A stretch of DNA of 64,000 nt from Tetrahymena thermophila SB210 (GCF_000189635.1 NW_002476212.1:682001-746000), one strand, 5' to 3'; positions 49,772-62,558 are shown, numbered from the stretch's first letter. Notes: a model not told the origin generated them from the letters alone. A program made the numbers and translations.

Positions 49772-51389
49772 TCAATTAATAAGATCTTCAATCATCAGAA
49801 AAGGCTTGATGTTTACTTCCTTTATCAAATTCTTTTATTAAAGCAAAAGAAGATAAAAAATGTTATTTTTTAGATGAGAAAAATCTCTTTGTACTTTAAT
49901 TAATTAATTAGGCATGTTTTATGAAATGATTATGGGTGTTGAAACTTATGCACTAACCATTTTCATAAGCTCAAATATTGTGTGGATATCCTTTTTTTCT
50001 TCGTATAGTTCATGAATGTAAATTTCATAAACATTAGGAATCATTTGTTGCATTTAAAATATTTTAGAGAAGTAAAATATATCAATATATTTATTTATTT
50101 CTATTACCATTCCAAGCTCTTACTTTTTCCTACTACCAATACTTGGAATGTTCAATTTTTAAGACCCGAAATTGAAAAAAAGGCAAAAAATACATTCATT
50201 TATGTGCTCTTATGAATGGTCCTTATCATAAAATTTAAATAATATCAGCTAGCTTTGCTAAGATTTTCTTATTTTTATTGATTAATTTAGCTTTTTTAGG
50301 TCTTTACTGGTTTCTATTTCAATGATTTCTTTGCCTGTAAACTAAGGGATTAAAAAGAAATATACTATTTCTATTAGATTAATAAGGCTACTTAAGAATG
50401 CAATCATGATTATAAAAACAATGAATTGCTAAGATTAATTTAATCTAACTTGTTTAATCTATCCATCATAAGCTAAAAGGGTCACAGCTAAAAGAATATT
50501 ATTCTAAATAAACTTCTGCAAGAGTAAATAATTTAATGTTTTATTTGAGACTCTCTTATAATCTTTTTATTTTAAGTAATTAGAGGTTTTTCTAATTTCA
50601 ATTCCAGAATTAAAGAGAACTATCAATGAAATTGGGATGCAAAACAAAATTTTCAAAAATGTAGGAAACTAATTGCTTTAAGGTAAAATATATCTACTAA
50701 ACATAAAAGCGATGATTACTGAGCTTATCAAAAAGAATTCTAAAAAGAAGAAAGGAATATTTGAGCAAATCATTATCATTCCAATATAAGCAATCAGTGA
50801 AGTAAATTCTAAAAACATATCATAATATTTTACTATAGAACAGCTCATAATTTAACTCCATAAACAATTTATGTAAAAAAATAAGAACATAAAACAAGGT
50901 ATGGAAAGCAAAAATGCAACTTCATTTTTCTCAATTAGGTTCCAAAACAGAATAAAAACGACCTAAGGTATCATTGAGATATTTATTAAAGGAGGATTAA
51001 ATGCATTTTAGAGTTTACTTTTTTAATTATCTGCTTGTTCTTGGCTATTTGATTTGTAATAAGTGTAGGGTAACTCTTCAAAATAAAATAATACGATGAA
51101 GAATATCATAAATGTCTGTAATTTAGTAGGCTTAACTATAAAGTAAAGAATTAAAAACCTAGTTATCTTATCTAAAAGAAATAAGCCTATAAATAGATAC
51201 TAATATCTTGAATCCTATTGATATAGTTTTTATAAATAATTCAATAAACATAATAGTAATAAATAATAAAATAAAAATGAAATTCAATAAATCCAATCAA
51301 TTTACTATCATATAAGAGAAAAACAGATAAATCTAGACATACTGAATATACTTCAAAGAAATCAACTAAAAGAATTAACTTATTTCCAT
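49772..51389 (-). CDS. Family B polytopic membrane protein B3, 508 aa
   Basis: Exons 51389-51306 (28 codons) and 51214-49772 (481 codons including TGA), with a 91-bp intron. The first exon gives LISLKYIQYVQIYLFFSYMI, the same length as B1's and clearly related. The second begins with YLFIGLFLLDKITRFLILYF. About ten membrane segments follow, including MIFFIVLFYFEELPY, VVFILFWNLIEK and IIMIAFLSSLINLIEIVYFF. The tail has EIETSKDLKKLN and CLFFNFGSQKLNIPSIGS, aligned with B1 and B2. Without the spliced first exon the reading frame has no ATG before a TGA, which supports the intron. B3 and A3 are transcribed away from each other across 1.35 kb. Function unknown. Confidence 0.8.
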
Positions 51390-52744
51390 CTAAATCTGCT
51401 CAACTTGACTTTTTAAACTTCTTTTTCCTACCGTTTTAATTAATTGATGCAAATATGTGTATTTTTTTAATTATTTTTGATATCAAAAACGTAACCAAAG
51501 AAGAATATTACTGAAAGGATTAAACTTATTTTTAATATTAATAATCAAACACTATATTAAATTATATTTGCATAAAGCATATAAACCAAAAAATTTAAAC
51601 TAAAATGAAAAAACACGCTAAAATCTCTCACTAATTATAAAATTAAAAACATAAAATTTCAAAAAATGTTTCAATAAAAACTAAAATATTTATTTATTTT
51701 AATAATTTAATTTATTAATTAAATTACCTAATTACTAATTTAAAGTTACAAGTTTGTGTTTATAGTTTATTTAAGAATTCTTATTTAAGGAATTTTTTTT
51801 TAATTTTTTTATGAGAAATTTTTAAGAATAATGTGATTAAATTTTTTATTTTGCATCTATTTATTTTTTAGACAAAACCAAAATATTCCAAGAAAGAAAA
51901 AAATTATATATATCAAAATTTTTCGATAAACAAAATGTTTATATAATAAAATAAAAATTAATTATTGCTTATTTATGCAAAAATCAGTATTTAATGTTAA
52001 GAAAAAATCTAAAACAGATGTTGAGAAGGAGATTTAAATTTATAAATTTTTACAGTATATTTCATAAATTCAATTTTATCAAATTTATCAAAATATTTAA
52101 ATTTAAAATAATAACATTTTTTTAGAAATAAATACTGTGATAAGCTGTTATGGGTTATTAAATCTGATTATTATCTTAAGTATTTTAAATGAAGATATAA
52201 AGTTTAAAATTATTTTTACATCTTAATAGAATTTTAAAATCTACTTAGACAAGATGCAGTATTGAAAATTTCTATTCTAAAGATTTATCCCATAAAAATT
52301 AATATTTAGTTAAATATGTATGTTTGGTTTTTAAATTAATTGATAACAGTTAAAGGATTTTAAGTAATTTATGAAATAATTTTTAAATCAGTATAAAATC
52401 CATATTTAATAAAGAGCTCATATATTGAGATAATAAATTTATCTAAAAATGAGTAGAATAATTATTTAATTTCTAAAATATATTTATTTGATTTTAGAGT
52501 TTGAGTAAATTTTAAGCATAAGCAATTAATTAATAATTCATAAGAGATTAAGAATGATTTCATCAAAAATATCATTAGTTAAGCATAAAAATATCCATAA
52601 ATTTCTGTAATTAATAAATAATCACCTATTTTAATAAATTGCTATAATCTTTAATAAAATAAAATTATTAATTAAGATTATATTACAATAATTTAATATT
52701 TAAGTTAGTAAGCAAGGCAATCTAATAAGAATTAATATTCTAAA
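51390..52744. other. Divergent intergenic region between B3 and A3
   Basis: About 1.35 kb of AT-rich sequence between two genes transcribed in opposite directions, so it probably contains both promoters. No coding frame, tRNA or repeat seen. Confidence 0.55.
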
Positions 52745-54623
52745 ATGGATTTGTATCTATCTACACCCTTTAATTTTTCCACATATCTCTTTGTGATTTT
52801 GCTTATGATTTAATATGTCTTTTATTGGCAGTTAAAGAAATATAAAACATACAAATAATACCTAAAATAGAAATAGAAATCAAAATATGATGAATATAAT
52901 ATTCCTGATAATTAAGAATACAGCTTATTTCTTTACAATAATTCAATATTTTCTTTTTTGGATTAAAACTTAATTAATAAGTTTGAATTAGATGATCGCA
53001 GTTAAGAAAATACTGAGTAGGAACTGCCACTACCTGTTATACACTCTTCTAAATTAGCTGATGAATCTAATAATAATGAATAAATTACAAAAAGAAATGT
53101 TGAGGAAGCATCAAATGAAATTGGGACTCAATCCAGCTAAGTAAATAGCAAGGTAAATAGGCAAATATAAGTTTAGTAAGAAAACAATGCATCTCATATG
53201 ATTGAAACCAGCAGCTAACAAATAGAATCCAGATTAAATCAATAATAAGCAGCTACTAATAATCAGTAAGAAAGCTAATCGCTAAGTAGTGATGACGATT
53301 ACGATGAAGACGATGATGAAGAGGATGATTACGAAAGTTATAACGATGATGAAAACTTTTAAGAAGATAAGGAAAACCCAAAAGGAAAAAAAATAAGATA
53401 TTTGAAAAAGAAACCTTTACTTACTGGATTACAAACTTTCTTTATTTACTGGGCTTTCAATGTTTTCTCAATGCCACTTTATTGCTTAATTTTGATAATT
53501 AGAGATAATTGCACTACATAATCTGTATGGATCATTCTTAGTATTTTATCGCTAATACCTTCATTTACCAATACACATTCTATTATATTTTTTGCTTGTA
53601 TAGTTTAGAATCAAGGTATATTCCTAAAGCTCAAAGATGAGTAATAAATGAGCGAATCTAAAATTAAAAGCAATTACAATAAAAATGATGACCTCAGCAA
53701 TGGTAATTCTATTTCTAACAACTCTAGTAATAACATTGGTAGCAAAAATAGAATGAACAGTAATTTCTTTGAAAGTGAAAGAAAAATTTTTGTAGAGCAC
53801 TCTTTAAAAAGAGCTGAGATTACTTCATTAGTCTTTACTTTTATCTAATTAGGAATACTAATATATTGCTTTTGCTAAGGAGAATATGATCCTAAATTTA
53901 TCATGATGAATCCACTTCTTATTCTGATTAAAAGTATAAATTACTTGCACATTAGTTTTACAAAATAGCTGAGTTATTCAAACTAAAAGATATAAACATA
54001 AAGAATTCTTTATTAATATTACGCCAATTTCTATCCTAAAAACTTTGACCTTGTAAAACAAACATTCATTTTTTATGAATTTAATTAATTAATAATATTT
54101 AATTTTATAACTAAAGAAAGGCATCTATAACGAATTCACAAAAAGCAAATCTTTATAAAATGAATAGAATAACTTAGAGGAATTCAAGAAATTTTTAGAA
54201 TCTAAAGCTTATTTAGCTATTCAAGATTTTAAGTAAAAAGAAGCCTACATTGAAAATTAATAATTAAAGGATATTATTTCAAATTAAGGTTTAAAAGCTT
54301 AATTAGAATTTTAGCTTCTTTCATCTATTCTTTTAAGCATTCTTCCTTTTGCTCTTTTAGTTATAAGCTTTATTTCAACTCTATCATTAATATAATAAGA
54401 TAGTTAAAAAAATTTTAAATATCTAAATATTCAAGACTACTATTCCAGGTCATATACAAATATCAATATATCTTATCTTTTAAATGAAAATACTGATAAT
54501 GGTTGCTCAGTAATATTTAACGTTGTAATTATTTTAGAGTATTTAATTCTACTTCGTATTCACAATTTAATTAAAAAAAAAGTTGTCTTAAATACAACAA
54601 AAGATCCAAAAAAATACGATTGA
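52745..54623 (+). CDS. Family A multi-pass membrane protein A3, 604 aa, with acidic loop
   Basis: Exons 52745-54052 (436 codons) and 54117-54623 (169 codons including TGA). The domain order equals A1 and A2: an N-terminal segment (TYLFVILLMIQYVFYWQ), a long polar loop, a hydrophobic core including SIIFFACIVQNQGIFLKL, an intron after NFYPKNFDL, a helical cytosolic stretch starting KGIYNEFTKS, then LLSSILLSILPFALLVISFI and a C-terminal segment (VIFNVVIILEYLILL). It is about 120 residues longer than its paralogues because of a Gln/Asn/Ser-rich first loop containing an Asp/Glu run (near 53290-53360) and a second Asn/Ser-rich loop (53660-53770). The three paralogues share the intron position and the QNQGIF motif. 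Function unknown. Confidence 0.8.
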
Positions 54624-55677
54624 AAAATAGCAAAATTAAAAATAATATCAAATATAATTTAATATGGTTCTTTTATTGATAAAAAACTCATATTAAGTCT
54701 TTTTTGTATGCTTATTAATTACATTTACATATACTGCATAGATAGTTTTAACAAAAATTAATTTATTCTCTATAAAAATATCTAAAACTTAACTCTTGAT
54801 ACATTTTTAGAAAATTTTAATTATTTTTATATTTAATTTTCAGTAGAGCTTTTAAGGTATTAAATAAATTAAAATTAATTTTCAATTTAAAATACTAAAG
54901 AAAAAAATTATTGCTTAAATAATCAAAGCATAATTGTTGTGCTAATTTACAAAATATTCTTATAAGCAAATAAACAGATTTTGTAATGACAAATTAAAAC
55001 TAATTTTAAGTTATTAAAAAATCAAAAATATAAAAAAAATTATTCTAATCAAAGAACATGGTTTAAGAAATAAGTTTTATAAATATTTTTGGTTAAAATT
55101 TATTTTAAAGAATTTAAACTTAAATTTAAAGAAATAATAAATCTAATTTAAAAAAATGTATTTTTTAACTTAAAATATGAATTTAATATACAAATAATTT
55201 TTAAAGTGAGATCAGCAATTAAAGTATTGAAATATAGACAATATCAGAAAAAATATATAAATACACTCAACACTTTTTTTTGTTTTAATTAAACTATTTT
55301 ATTTTTTATTTTAAATTTCATTAATTTAGTTTGGGGTTTTATTATTTTGATTAATAAAAATATTAACAGAGAGATTTCAATTTTTTAGTTTTGATATAAT
55401 AATGAGAAAATAAATTAATGTATGTAGGTATGTATGTAAGTAAGTAAGTATTTTAGGTTGGAATTTTTAGTAAATACTTTTATGTTTTGGTTATGTTTTC
55501 TTATTTTTTACTATTGTTTTCATACTTTGCAGAAATTACCTTTTTCTATAAGAGCTGAGTAGTAGGGTATTTCTAATATTTCGTCTATATCGTTATTAAT
55601 AAAACCTTATTTTAAAAATAGTTTGTTAAGTATATTAGCTTATTTATTTATTAAAGCGAATAAAATAGAAAATTTAT
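54624..55677. other. Intergenic, convergent gene ends
   Basis: 3' flanks of A3 (+) and the large gene (-). AT-rich, with a TATG/TAAG microsatellite at 55419-55450. Confidence 0.55.
55419..55450. repeat. TATG/TAAG microsatellite
   Basis: ATGTATGTAGGTATGTATGT followed by three to four AAGT units. Confidence 0.85.
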
Positions 55678-58600
55678 TCAATCAGAAAAATATTTAGAAT
55701 CCTCAAAAGATTTTTTACCAAAGACAAACGGAGGACGGATAATAACTTAAGAATTTGAGTTTTTTTAAACTTTAATTTATATTTTAGGTAGTGGAGTATA
55801 ATAATTAATAGATATTTTTAGTTGTTGATAGCATTTATACTCATTATTATCTTCTTTTTTAATAGATAAGTCTTATTTTAAAGTTGTTTCAAAGGCAGGT
55901 ATGAATATATCTTCTTTGATTTATTAGGTATTTTATAGAGATTTCATTACTTCTTTTACATTTTGTTAGAAATCTTACTTAAACTATTCTTGATCATCTA
56001 TTTTAAGTTGTGAATATTTATTTTGCTAAATTTAACTTAAAAAAATAAATAAATTTACCTATTTCAAATAAGAAAATATTAGTGTTTTGATCATCTGTAG
56101 GTAAAATATAGACAGTCTTATTTATTTTAGAGGTAGCTTTCATATAATTATGGTCATCTGTATTTGGCTTTTTAATAATTAATTAATTATAACACATTAA
56201 CTCCTTAACAAAAAATATATTTTTACAATATTGATCCTGAGATATAAATTTTGATCTATTTAACACTACGAAAAAGCTCTCCATTTCAAAGCTAGCTTGC
56301 TTACTGATGCAAATATCTTTATTAAAAATAAAAATGAATATTATTTGATAAATTAATTCAATAATTACTTTATTATTGGAATCGAGGTGAGAACTGTCAT
56401 ATTATATTTCATAACTTTTTAGAGACTCTATAAATTTGTCTTTATCTTCAAATGATTCTTTTTTCATATCTGAATACTGATAATTCTTTCTCATTAAAAC
56501 ATTAATTTATTCGATGCCTCTCGAAAATATTTTGTTCTCACATTTTGAGAGTAAAGTTGCAAATTTAGGATCATCTTAAATGGTTTAATCCAAACTACCC
56601 AACAAGTTTACTGTCATATCAAAATTATTCAAACCTAATTTAAAATAATTATGCATACTTGTAAATGAATATAAAAATTTTAAATTACTTTATGAAGATT
56701 CAGGTTTTGCTGAACTTGAATGTTAGATGAAAGCAATACTTTCTACTATGATGTGGTCAAACTATTTTAATTTATGAGTAGAAGGAATATCTGCAGGTCT
56801 CCTCAATGCTAGGATAGTTGTACGCTAGTGAGTATATTTATCATTATTTACTTATTTCCATTTAAATCCTTTTGATGTAAAAATAGTTTGAATTTCTTTA
56901 TGAACTTGCATATTCCCCTCTTCATTTTCATGGTGATAAATACAAAAACGAATTTCATCACAAGAATCATTCTTAAAAATATACTAAATAATCTAATTAA
57001 GGAACTGATCTAAATTTTTTTAATCAACTGCACTAACATGCATAAGAGTTATTCTTCTAGATTATTATGAACTTTCGTTAAAATAGTAAGCTATGCCTTT
57101 TATTTTACCATTTCTTTTATACTCAAGACAACCACACTCATACTCTGTTCTTAATCTTCTAGATATTTCTTACGTTGAGCTCAAAACACTCTCTTTAATT
57201 TTTTTTTCTACTGTTTCCAAATACTTCTCAGTGTATTTCATAAGATCCTCTTCAAAATACTCAGGAACTCCAATAACACCTTCTCCTTGATTTTCTTCTT
57301 CAACTTATTCTGAATTTTAATGGATTTATAGTTGTTTTTATTTATCTTCAGCTTAATCTTACACATGAATTTAATCAGCTACTTACTTTTAATTATTTTA
57401 AACTTATTAAGAATGTTACTAATTTTATTCTATGTGATTGAGCTTTTCTTTTTAATCTTATTCAGCTGAAGCATTTTTTTATTACATAACTGAATGAGAC
57501 GACTATGAATTTTAAATTTGATTATCTTTTTTCGTAAGCTCCTATTAATTATGAGGAGTCTATTTAAAGCTTTCTTACTATGATTATTATTAGACTTTGT
57601 GCTATTACTATTATTATTATACAGTAGGATGATGAGGTTAAGACTTAGAAGATATTAAATCTTTAGATTAATTTACAGAACTTACTGTATGAGATGGAAG
57701 TCCTTTGATTTGTTGATAAATTTATGATGTAGATTTTTAAGATTAATTATTTTGTTTCAAGTTTTCATTGATTGCTACCTTTGACTCTTACTACGAATGC
57801 TAATTTGGAAAATCATTTAATTCAGACTAAGAAGGAACTTTGTTGTGATTATTTTTACTTTAACCTATGTTGCTACCTTCGCTGTCTCTCTTCTAATGGA
57901 CAGGACTATTTTCGAAATTAAACTACTTCTAAGGGCTATTTTTGCTTTAAATAGAAGATTAAGGAGAAGGATGATCTTTCTTTGCGGATGAATGAACAAC
58001 TATATTACTATTAAAAAATGAATTTTATTAATAAAGTTAAAAAAATAAATCATATTATATATAAATTACTGTTCATGCTGAATCGGCTTTTAAACAACTC
58101 TACTGTTTTGACTGCTTTTCCTTAGAGGACCTACTCCTGGTAACCTAATTTAAAATCAAATTTAAAGAAAATCATCCCCAAAAATATTTTCATACTTTTG
58201 TTGATATCTGCTGTAGCTTGGTTTCTTAGAATTCATAGATTAAAATTTCTCATCTTCAATGACTCTAATGTATTCTTCGTTAAGCAAATGAATGCAATTA
58301 TCAATTCTTTTTCTAAGATTCTTCGATATATACTAAATTTGCTTATCAGTCTCTTCGTTTCCATCAGTCATACTTAAAATAAATGGATCTATCTTGTATT
58401 CTTATCTCGTTGAGAAAAAAAAAAATTCTTTCAAGATAGAGCTTCTTAAGAAGTGTGTATCTGTTCTCATCTTTTAAAAAAATAAAGGATATCAACTGAA
58501 TTCGTATAAGAATATTAAATCTACTTTAATTAAATAGTTTTATTCCTTGTAGAGATATGGGATAATCATAGTTTGTCTTTCTTTTATGACAGAATTTTAA

Positions 58601-59253
58601 AGAAAATCCATGAGATAATTTCTCCAAGAAACAATACATTCAGCAGCATTTATAGAGAGTAATCTTAAGTGAGTAATTAGTTCTGAACTCTTTTTAAAAA
58701 GGAAAATTATAAAATAAAATGAATGACTTAACAAACAATAAAAAATATGCTTTTATTAGATTTACTTTATTTAATGTTTATTCATCTACTTAACTTTTAA
58801 TTTTTTCAATTAAAGATATTTGATCTTCTAACTATATGATGCATTATTCTCTTCCCTTTACTGCTTTTATACAATTTTATATGAATGCATCCCCCTTTCT
58901 TAAATCTTCTATTTCTGTCTTTATTAATTCTATAGCTCTTTCTCTTGATATTTATTTGCAACATTGAATAAATAGCTCTCTATTACATATAAATATAAAT
59001 TTATTAATAACCTATCTATATAATATCTACAAATCAAGCTTTTTATTATCAGAAATTTACCTGTGATGAATAGGAATGTCTTGAGCCTCCCAGCTTATTT
59101 TCAACTTTTCAAAATTTTGCTTAATCATTTCTTTTAGTTAATCATAATTTGGAGGAATCAGATTTTTTGGATTAGCACCTGCTTAACCTCCTCCTTATCT
59201 ACTAATATAAGGAGGAGCAACAGATCTCTACTAAGACTATGAAGATTATATAC
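55678..59253 (-). CDS. Large protein of unknown function with GNAT-like C-terminal region, at least 1063 aa (5' end open)
   Basis: Exons: 59253-59061, 58979-58766, 58689-58525, 58470-58196, 58144-58070, 58007-56059 and 55997-55678. All phases fit, and the first exon enters with a split codon, so an upstream start exon is still missing. N-terminal part: a Pro/Gly-rich start, then helical, protein-like sequence (ELFIQCCKQISRERAIELIK, ECIVSWRNYLMDFLQNSVIK). The middle (about 57950-57300) is a low-complexity Gln/Ser/Asn/His region written mostly with TAA/TAG. Then comes a compact region: RRLRTEYECGCLEYKRNGKI, SRRITLMHVSAVDQKNLDQF, SCDEIRFCIYHHENEEGNMQ, FTSKGFKWKQVNNDKYTHQR, TTILALRRPAD. Its alternation, with a late F-x-W strand, recalls GNAT acetyltransferases; I am not sure of that. 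The last 100 residues end SQVIIRPPFVFGKKSFE. I do not recognise the protein. Confidence 0.72.
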
Positions 59254-59758
59254 CTAATATAAAAATAAATATGTAAATATTGATGAAATATAATTCCTAT
59301 ATAAAATTATTTTTTGAGATTGTTTTGAAAAGCAATTGATTAACTCACTGAATAAATCAAATAATTCAATTTATATTAAATGTTTAATATTCAAAATAAA
59401 TTAAAAATTGAAATTGGTAAAAAAATATAACATTTTTGATGATATTAATTTTATAATAAGGTTCTTAATTAATTAAATAAATAAATAAATCAGTCAATTA
59501 TAGTAATTTCAATAATTTGAGTACAAAATATTTGATTATCAATTAATTTTATTTATGCTAAAATGATCAAATAAATAATTCAAAATACTTTTTTCGCTCT
59601 ATTCTTCAATATTTTGCATATCCTTTGTTGCTTTTTTCCTGATTTTTCCTGGAGCAAACTCTACTATATTCCTTTTTCAGTAGAAAAAAAACATTAACTA
59701 ATTTCACTAGTTTTATTTTGCTAATAAAAATGCGTGTATGAAGGAATGTTTTTGTTAC

Positions 59759-60292
59759 TCAAAAGTAAACTTTTTGAATTAACTTAAATAACATTCTTAA
59801 AAAGCTAATTTACTTCTTTTGCTATTTCATCATGGCATATTAGAAATCTAGTTTTTATTTTCATATAAAAAAGTTATAATAAATCTACTTAAATTTATAT
59901 TTTGATTTTATTTGCATTTATTTTATAAATTACTCTATGAATGTTTATCAGCGAAAACGTCGTATTTAGGAATATGTTCTAAATGAAATCTATTGTCCCA
60001 CATTTCTTCCTAAATAGTTCATATTATAAATATTAATTTAATCTTGAATCTTATTTAATGCTCTCTAAAAACTTTACTCTCTTTTTGAGATTATTCATAA
60101 CCACTAAGTGTCTTGATTTAGACCGAGCAACAATCGATGAATTTGATTGCTGCTCATCTAAATGAATCTTAGAATAAGGAGTCCCCTCCACGTTTTATGC
60201 TTTTTGGCTATTTTATTTATTTATTTATGATAATATTAGAATCACTTGATTGCTATTCCAATAATAAATAATTATGAATACTCTCCTATCAT
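59759..60292 (-). CDS. Small hypothetical gene, tentative four-exon model, 113 aa
   Basis: Tentative exons 60292-60246, 60207-60078, 60009-59934 and 59847-59759 use GT..AG sites and give consistent phases (114 codons including TGA). The reading is MIGEYSQLFIIGIAIN, then GTPYSKIHLDEQQSNSSIVA, RSKSRHLVVMNNLKKREEMW, then FHLEHIPKYDVFADKHSQNF, then QYAMMKQQKKQISFL. The balanced composition (Trp, His, Asp, Met) of exons 2-4 is the main support. The first intron is only 38 bp and the first exon is weak. Upstream on the same strand 60300-60420 also encodes protein-like fragments (such as FVKSEPIEYLKFQ and IDYIFKKIKEYYKVN), so the true gene may begin farther up. No family recognised. Confidence 0.4.
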
Positions 60293-60430
60293 TTTTTACT
60301 GTCTCCAAATCTATTTACTTTATAATATTCTTTGATCTTCTTGAAAATATAATCAATCTTCTTTCTTCTTTAATTGAAATTTAAGATATTCTATAGGCTC
60401 AGACTTTACAAATTTTAATATGAATTAATG

Positions 60431-61003
60431 TTATCTTTTTTATTATATCTATTATCAAATTCAATTAGCTTTCAAATAAATTAATAAACAAATAAATAGA
60501 ACTTCTTTCTTTGCATAAACAACACTTTATAATGTTTTGTGACATCTTTAATAAAATATTACTCAGTTTATAATTTTTTAAATAGAATACAGTAGAATAA
60601 GCACATTAATTTGCATAAAATTAACTACTTAAATAAATATAATTAATTACCTAAAACTATTAATTTTCAAAATAAAGCATGTCATAAAATTTAAGAAAAA
60701 TTGTAATTAACCAAATTAAGCAAATCAATGATTTTAAATTCATTTTTATCAATCATTGATTAATTAAAAAAAAATATAAAATAAATAAAAAGAAATATAT
60801 TTTATTTGCTCAAATAATTTCTCAATTATTTTTTATATTTAACTCTGATATGAATTCATAGATTAAATTGTCATTTAAATTCAATTTACTTCGATAAAAT
60901 ATTTATAAACTATCAACAATTATATTAAATTTTGTATTGAATTGATTGATTTGTATTTACTAAACTATAAACGTATTTTTTATTTGTTACTCTTATAATT
61001 ACA
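60431..61003. other. Intergenic, about 570 bp
   Basis: AT-rich sequence between the tentative small gene and the DnaJ stop codon. Nothing recognised. Confidence 0.5.
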
Positions 61004-61944
61004 TCAGACTATATTCACAGGAGTCATATTACCTCTATAACCAGCACCGTCTTTTACTATTGTTGATTTTTGTATGCTTTATTTTTATTATTCTTTTTAG
61101 CTAACTCCACTAAAAACTCCTGCTCCTGCCATAGCTAAGAATAAAACTAATAAAGGTATTTTAAACTCACTCAAAAGATTTCCAGCTGTATTTTCTCCCT
61201 CAGCTTTTTTCTCAACATCTTTATGCACAAAGTAATTATTGCTTGAATATGTCATGAATTCTATGTAATCTTTTTTCTTTTCTGTTACTTCTTCTTTGTG
61301 CTTTTTATATAATTTCATTGTTAGTTCATATTCATCATCATCTATCACATTCTTCTTGAAAAAATCTTTATTCCCAAAATATTTTTTTTCAAAGTAATCA
61401 AAGGCCTATTCATCTAATTGCTTTTTCTTTTATTACTCCTCTTTTAAAAACTGCTCATATTGCTCATTGTTTGTAAATTTATTTTCTTCCTAGTCATATT
61501 TCCAACTAGATCTCAACCCTAATTTATAGAAATTAATAAATAATTTGGTATTACTCAAAATTAGAAAATTTACCTTGGGCTACGTCATACTGGGCACGCT
61601 TGTCTACATTAGATAAAATATTGTATGCTTCAGATATTTCTTTAAATTTATCCTAATTTTTAATAATAAAACAGATTAGTTTCCTTTCAAAATCCAATTT
61701 CTAAATCTTAATTATACACAGTTTATTGTAATTCTGGGTTTGCATCTGGGTGATATTTTTTGGCTAACTTTAAGTAAGATGATTTAATCTCATCGAAATT
61801 AGCATCTGAAGATACATTCAAAACCTTGTAATAACATTACTTAGGTCTGTACTAATCACTAGCAAAATTGTACTTTATACCCTTTAAGAGTTTTGTAGAA
61901 GAATATGATTTAGCTAATTTAATTTATTAGAAAATTCTGAACAT
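61004..61944 (-). CDS. DnaJ (Hsp40) protein with C-terminal membrane segment, probably mitochondrial, 272 aa
   Basis: J-domain co-chaperone for an Hsp70. Exons 61944-61720, 61652-61574 and 61518-61004 sum to 273 codons. J domain at about residues 37-103: [20 protein letters not shown], helix [16 protein letters not shown] with HPD at 65-67, then [20 protein letters not shown] and QYD. The first 30 residues are basic, Ser-rich and free of acidic residues ([20 protein letters not shown]), like a mitochondrial presequence. Residues 105-220 are Glu/Lys/Gln-rich and helical. A single hydrophobic segment ([19 protein letters not shown], about 222-240) lies 32 residues from the C-terminus. Topology suggests an inner-membrane J protein facing the matrix, but this is inferred. 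No zinc-finger or type I/II C-terminal domains are present, so it is a type III Hsp40. Confidence 0.9.
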
Positions 61945-62558
61945 ATTTTTAGATTAAAAAATTTAATTATTTAATATCTGATTGATAATAAAAAAAGCTA
62001 AATTAAATAAAAAATTCTTTAAATATTTAGGTGCTTTTAAATCGTTAATTAAAAAACTTTAAAAATGTAAAAATCGATCAACAGTAAGTAAATAATTCTA
62101 TTTTGTTAATACCAAATTAAAAAAAACGTTTTCTTCAAAAATAATAATCTAGTTAATTTAAGTTTTAATCACAAGAATATTTTTTTTTTACACAAACAAA
62201 TAAATTTTAAACAATAGTTTTATCATAAAAAAGCAATTAAAAATTAGTTTAAAAAATATTTAATGAAAGCTTTAATAGATTATTTAATAATTTAAAAAGA
62301 AAATTCAAATAAAATCTTTGTAAAAATTATAAATGTATAAATGTCATTTTATTCTTGTCCCAAATATAAATTGATTTATTGAAAAGGCTTGATTATATCC
62401 CGCCTTATAGATTGTAGATAAGTTTTTTATCAGAAATTATTTAGTGTTATAAAACATAGATAATAAATGATCAAAATTGAATATTATATATTTATTACAT
62501 AAAGATATTCACTATCAAATTAATAAAGTTAAAAAGAATTTTACCAAAAGTTTACAAA
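61945..62558. other. Divergent intergenic region between the DnaJ and Deltex-like genes
   Basis: About 610 bp of AT-rich sequence between two genes transcribed away from each other; presumably holds both promoters. No specific element recognised. Confidence 0.55.

Noticed and set aside
37208..54623. Families A and B as mating-type (MTA/MTB-like) genes
   Set aside because: There are no furin-like Cys-rich repeats, no large extracellular region and no head-to-head A/B pair of the kind expected at that locus.
59580..59758. Extension of the small hypothetical gene through an open minus frame ending near 59583
   Set aside because: The frame is open but reads as Lys/Gln-rich filler; the spliced model ending at 59759 uses better composed sequence and consistent phases.
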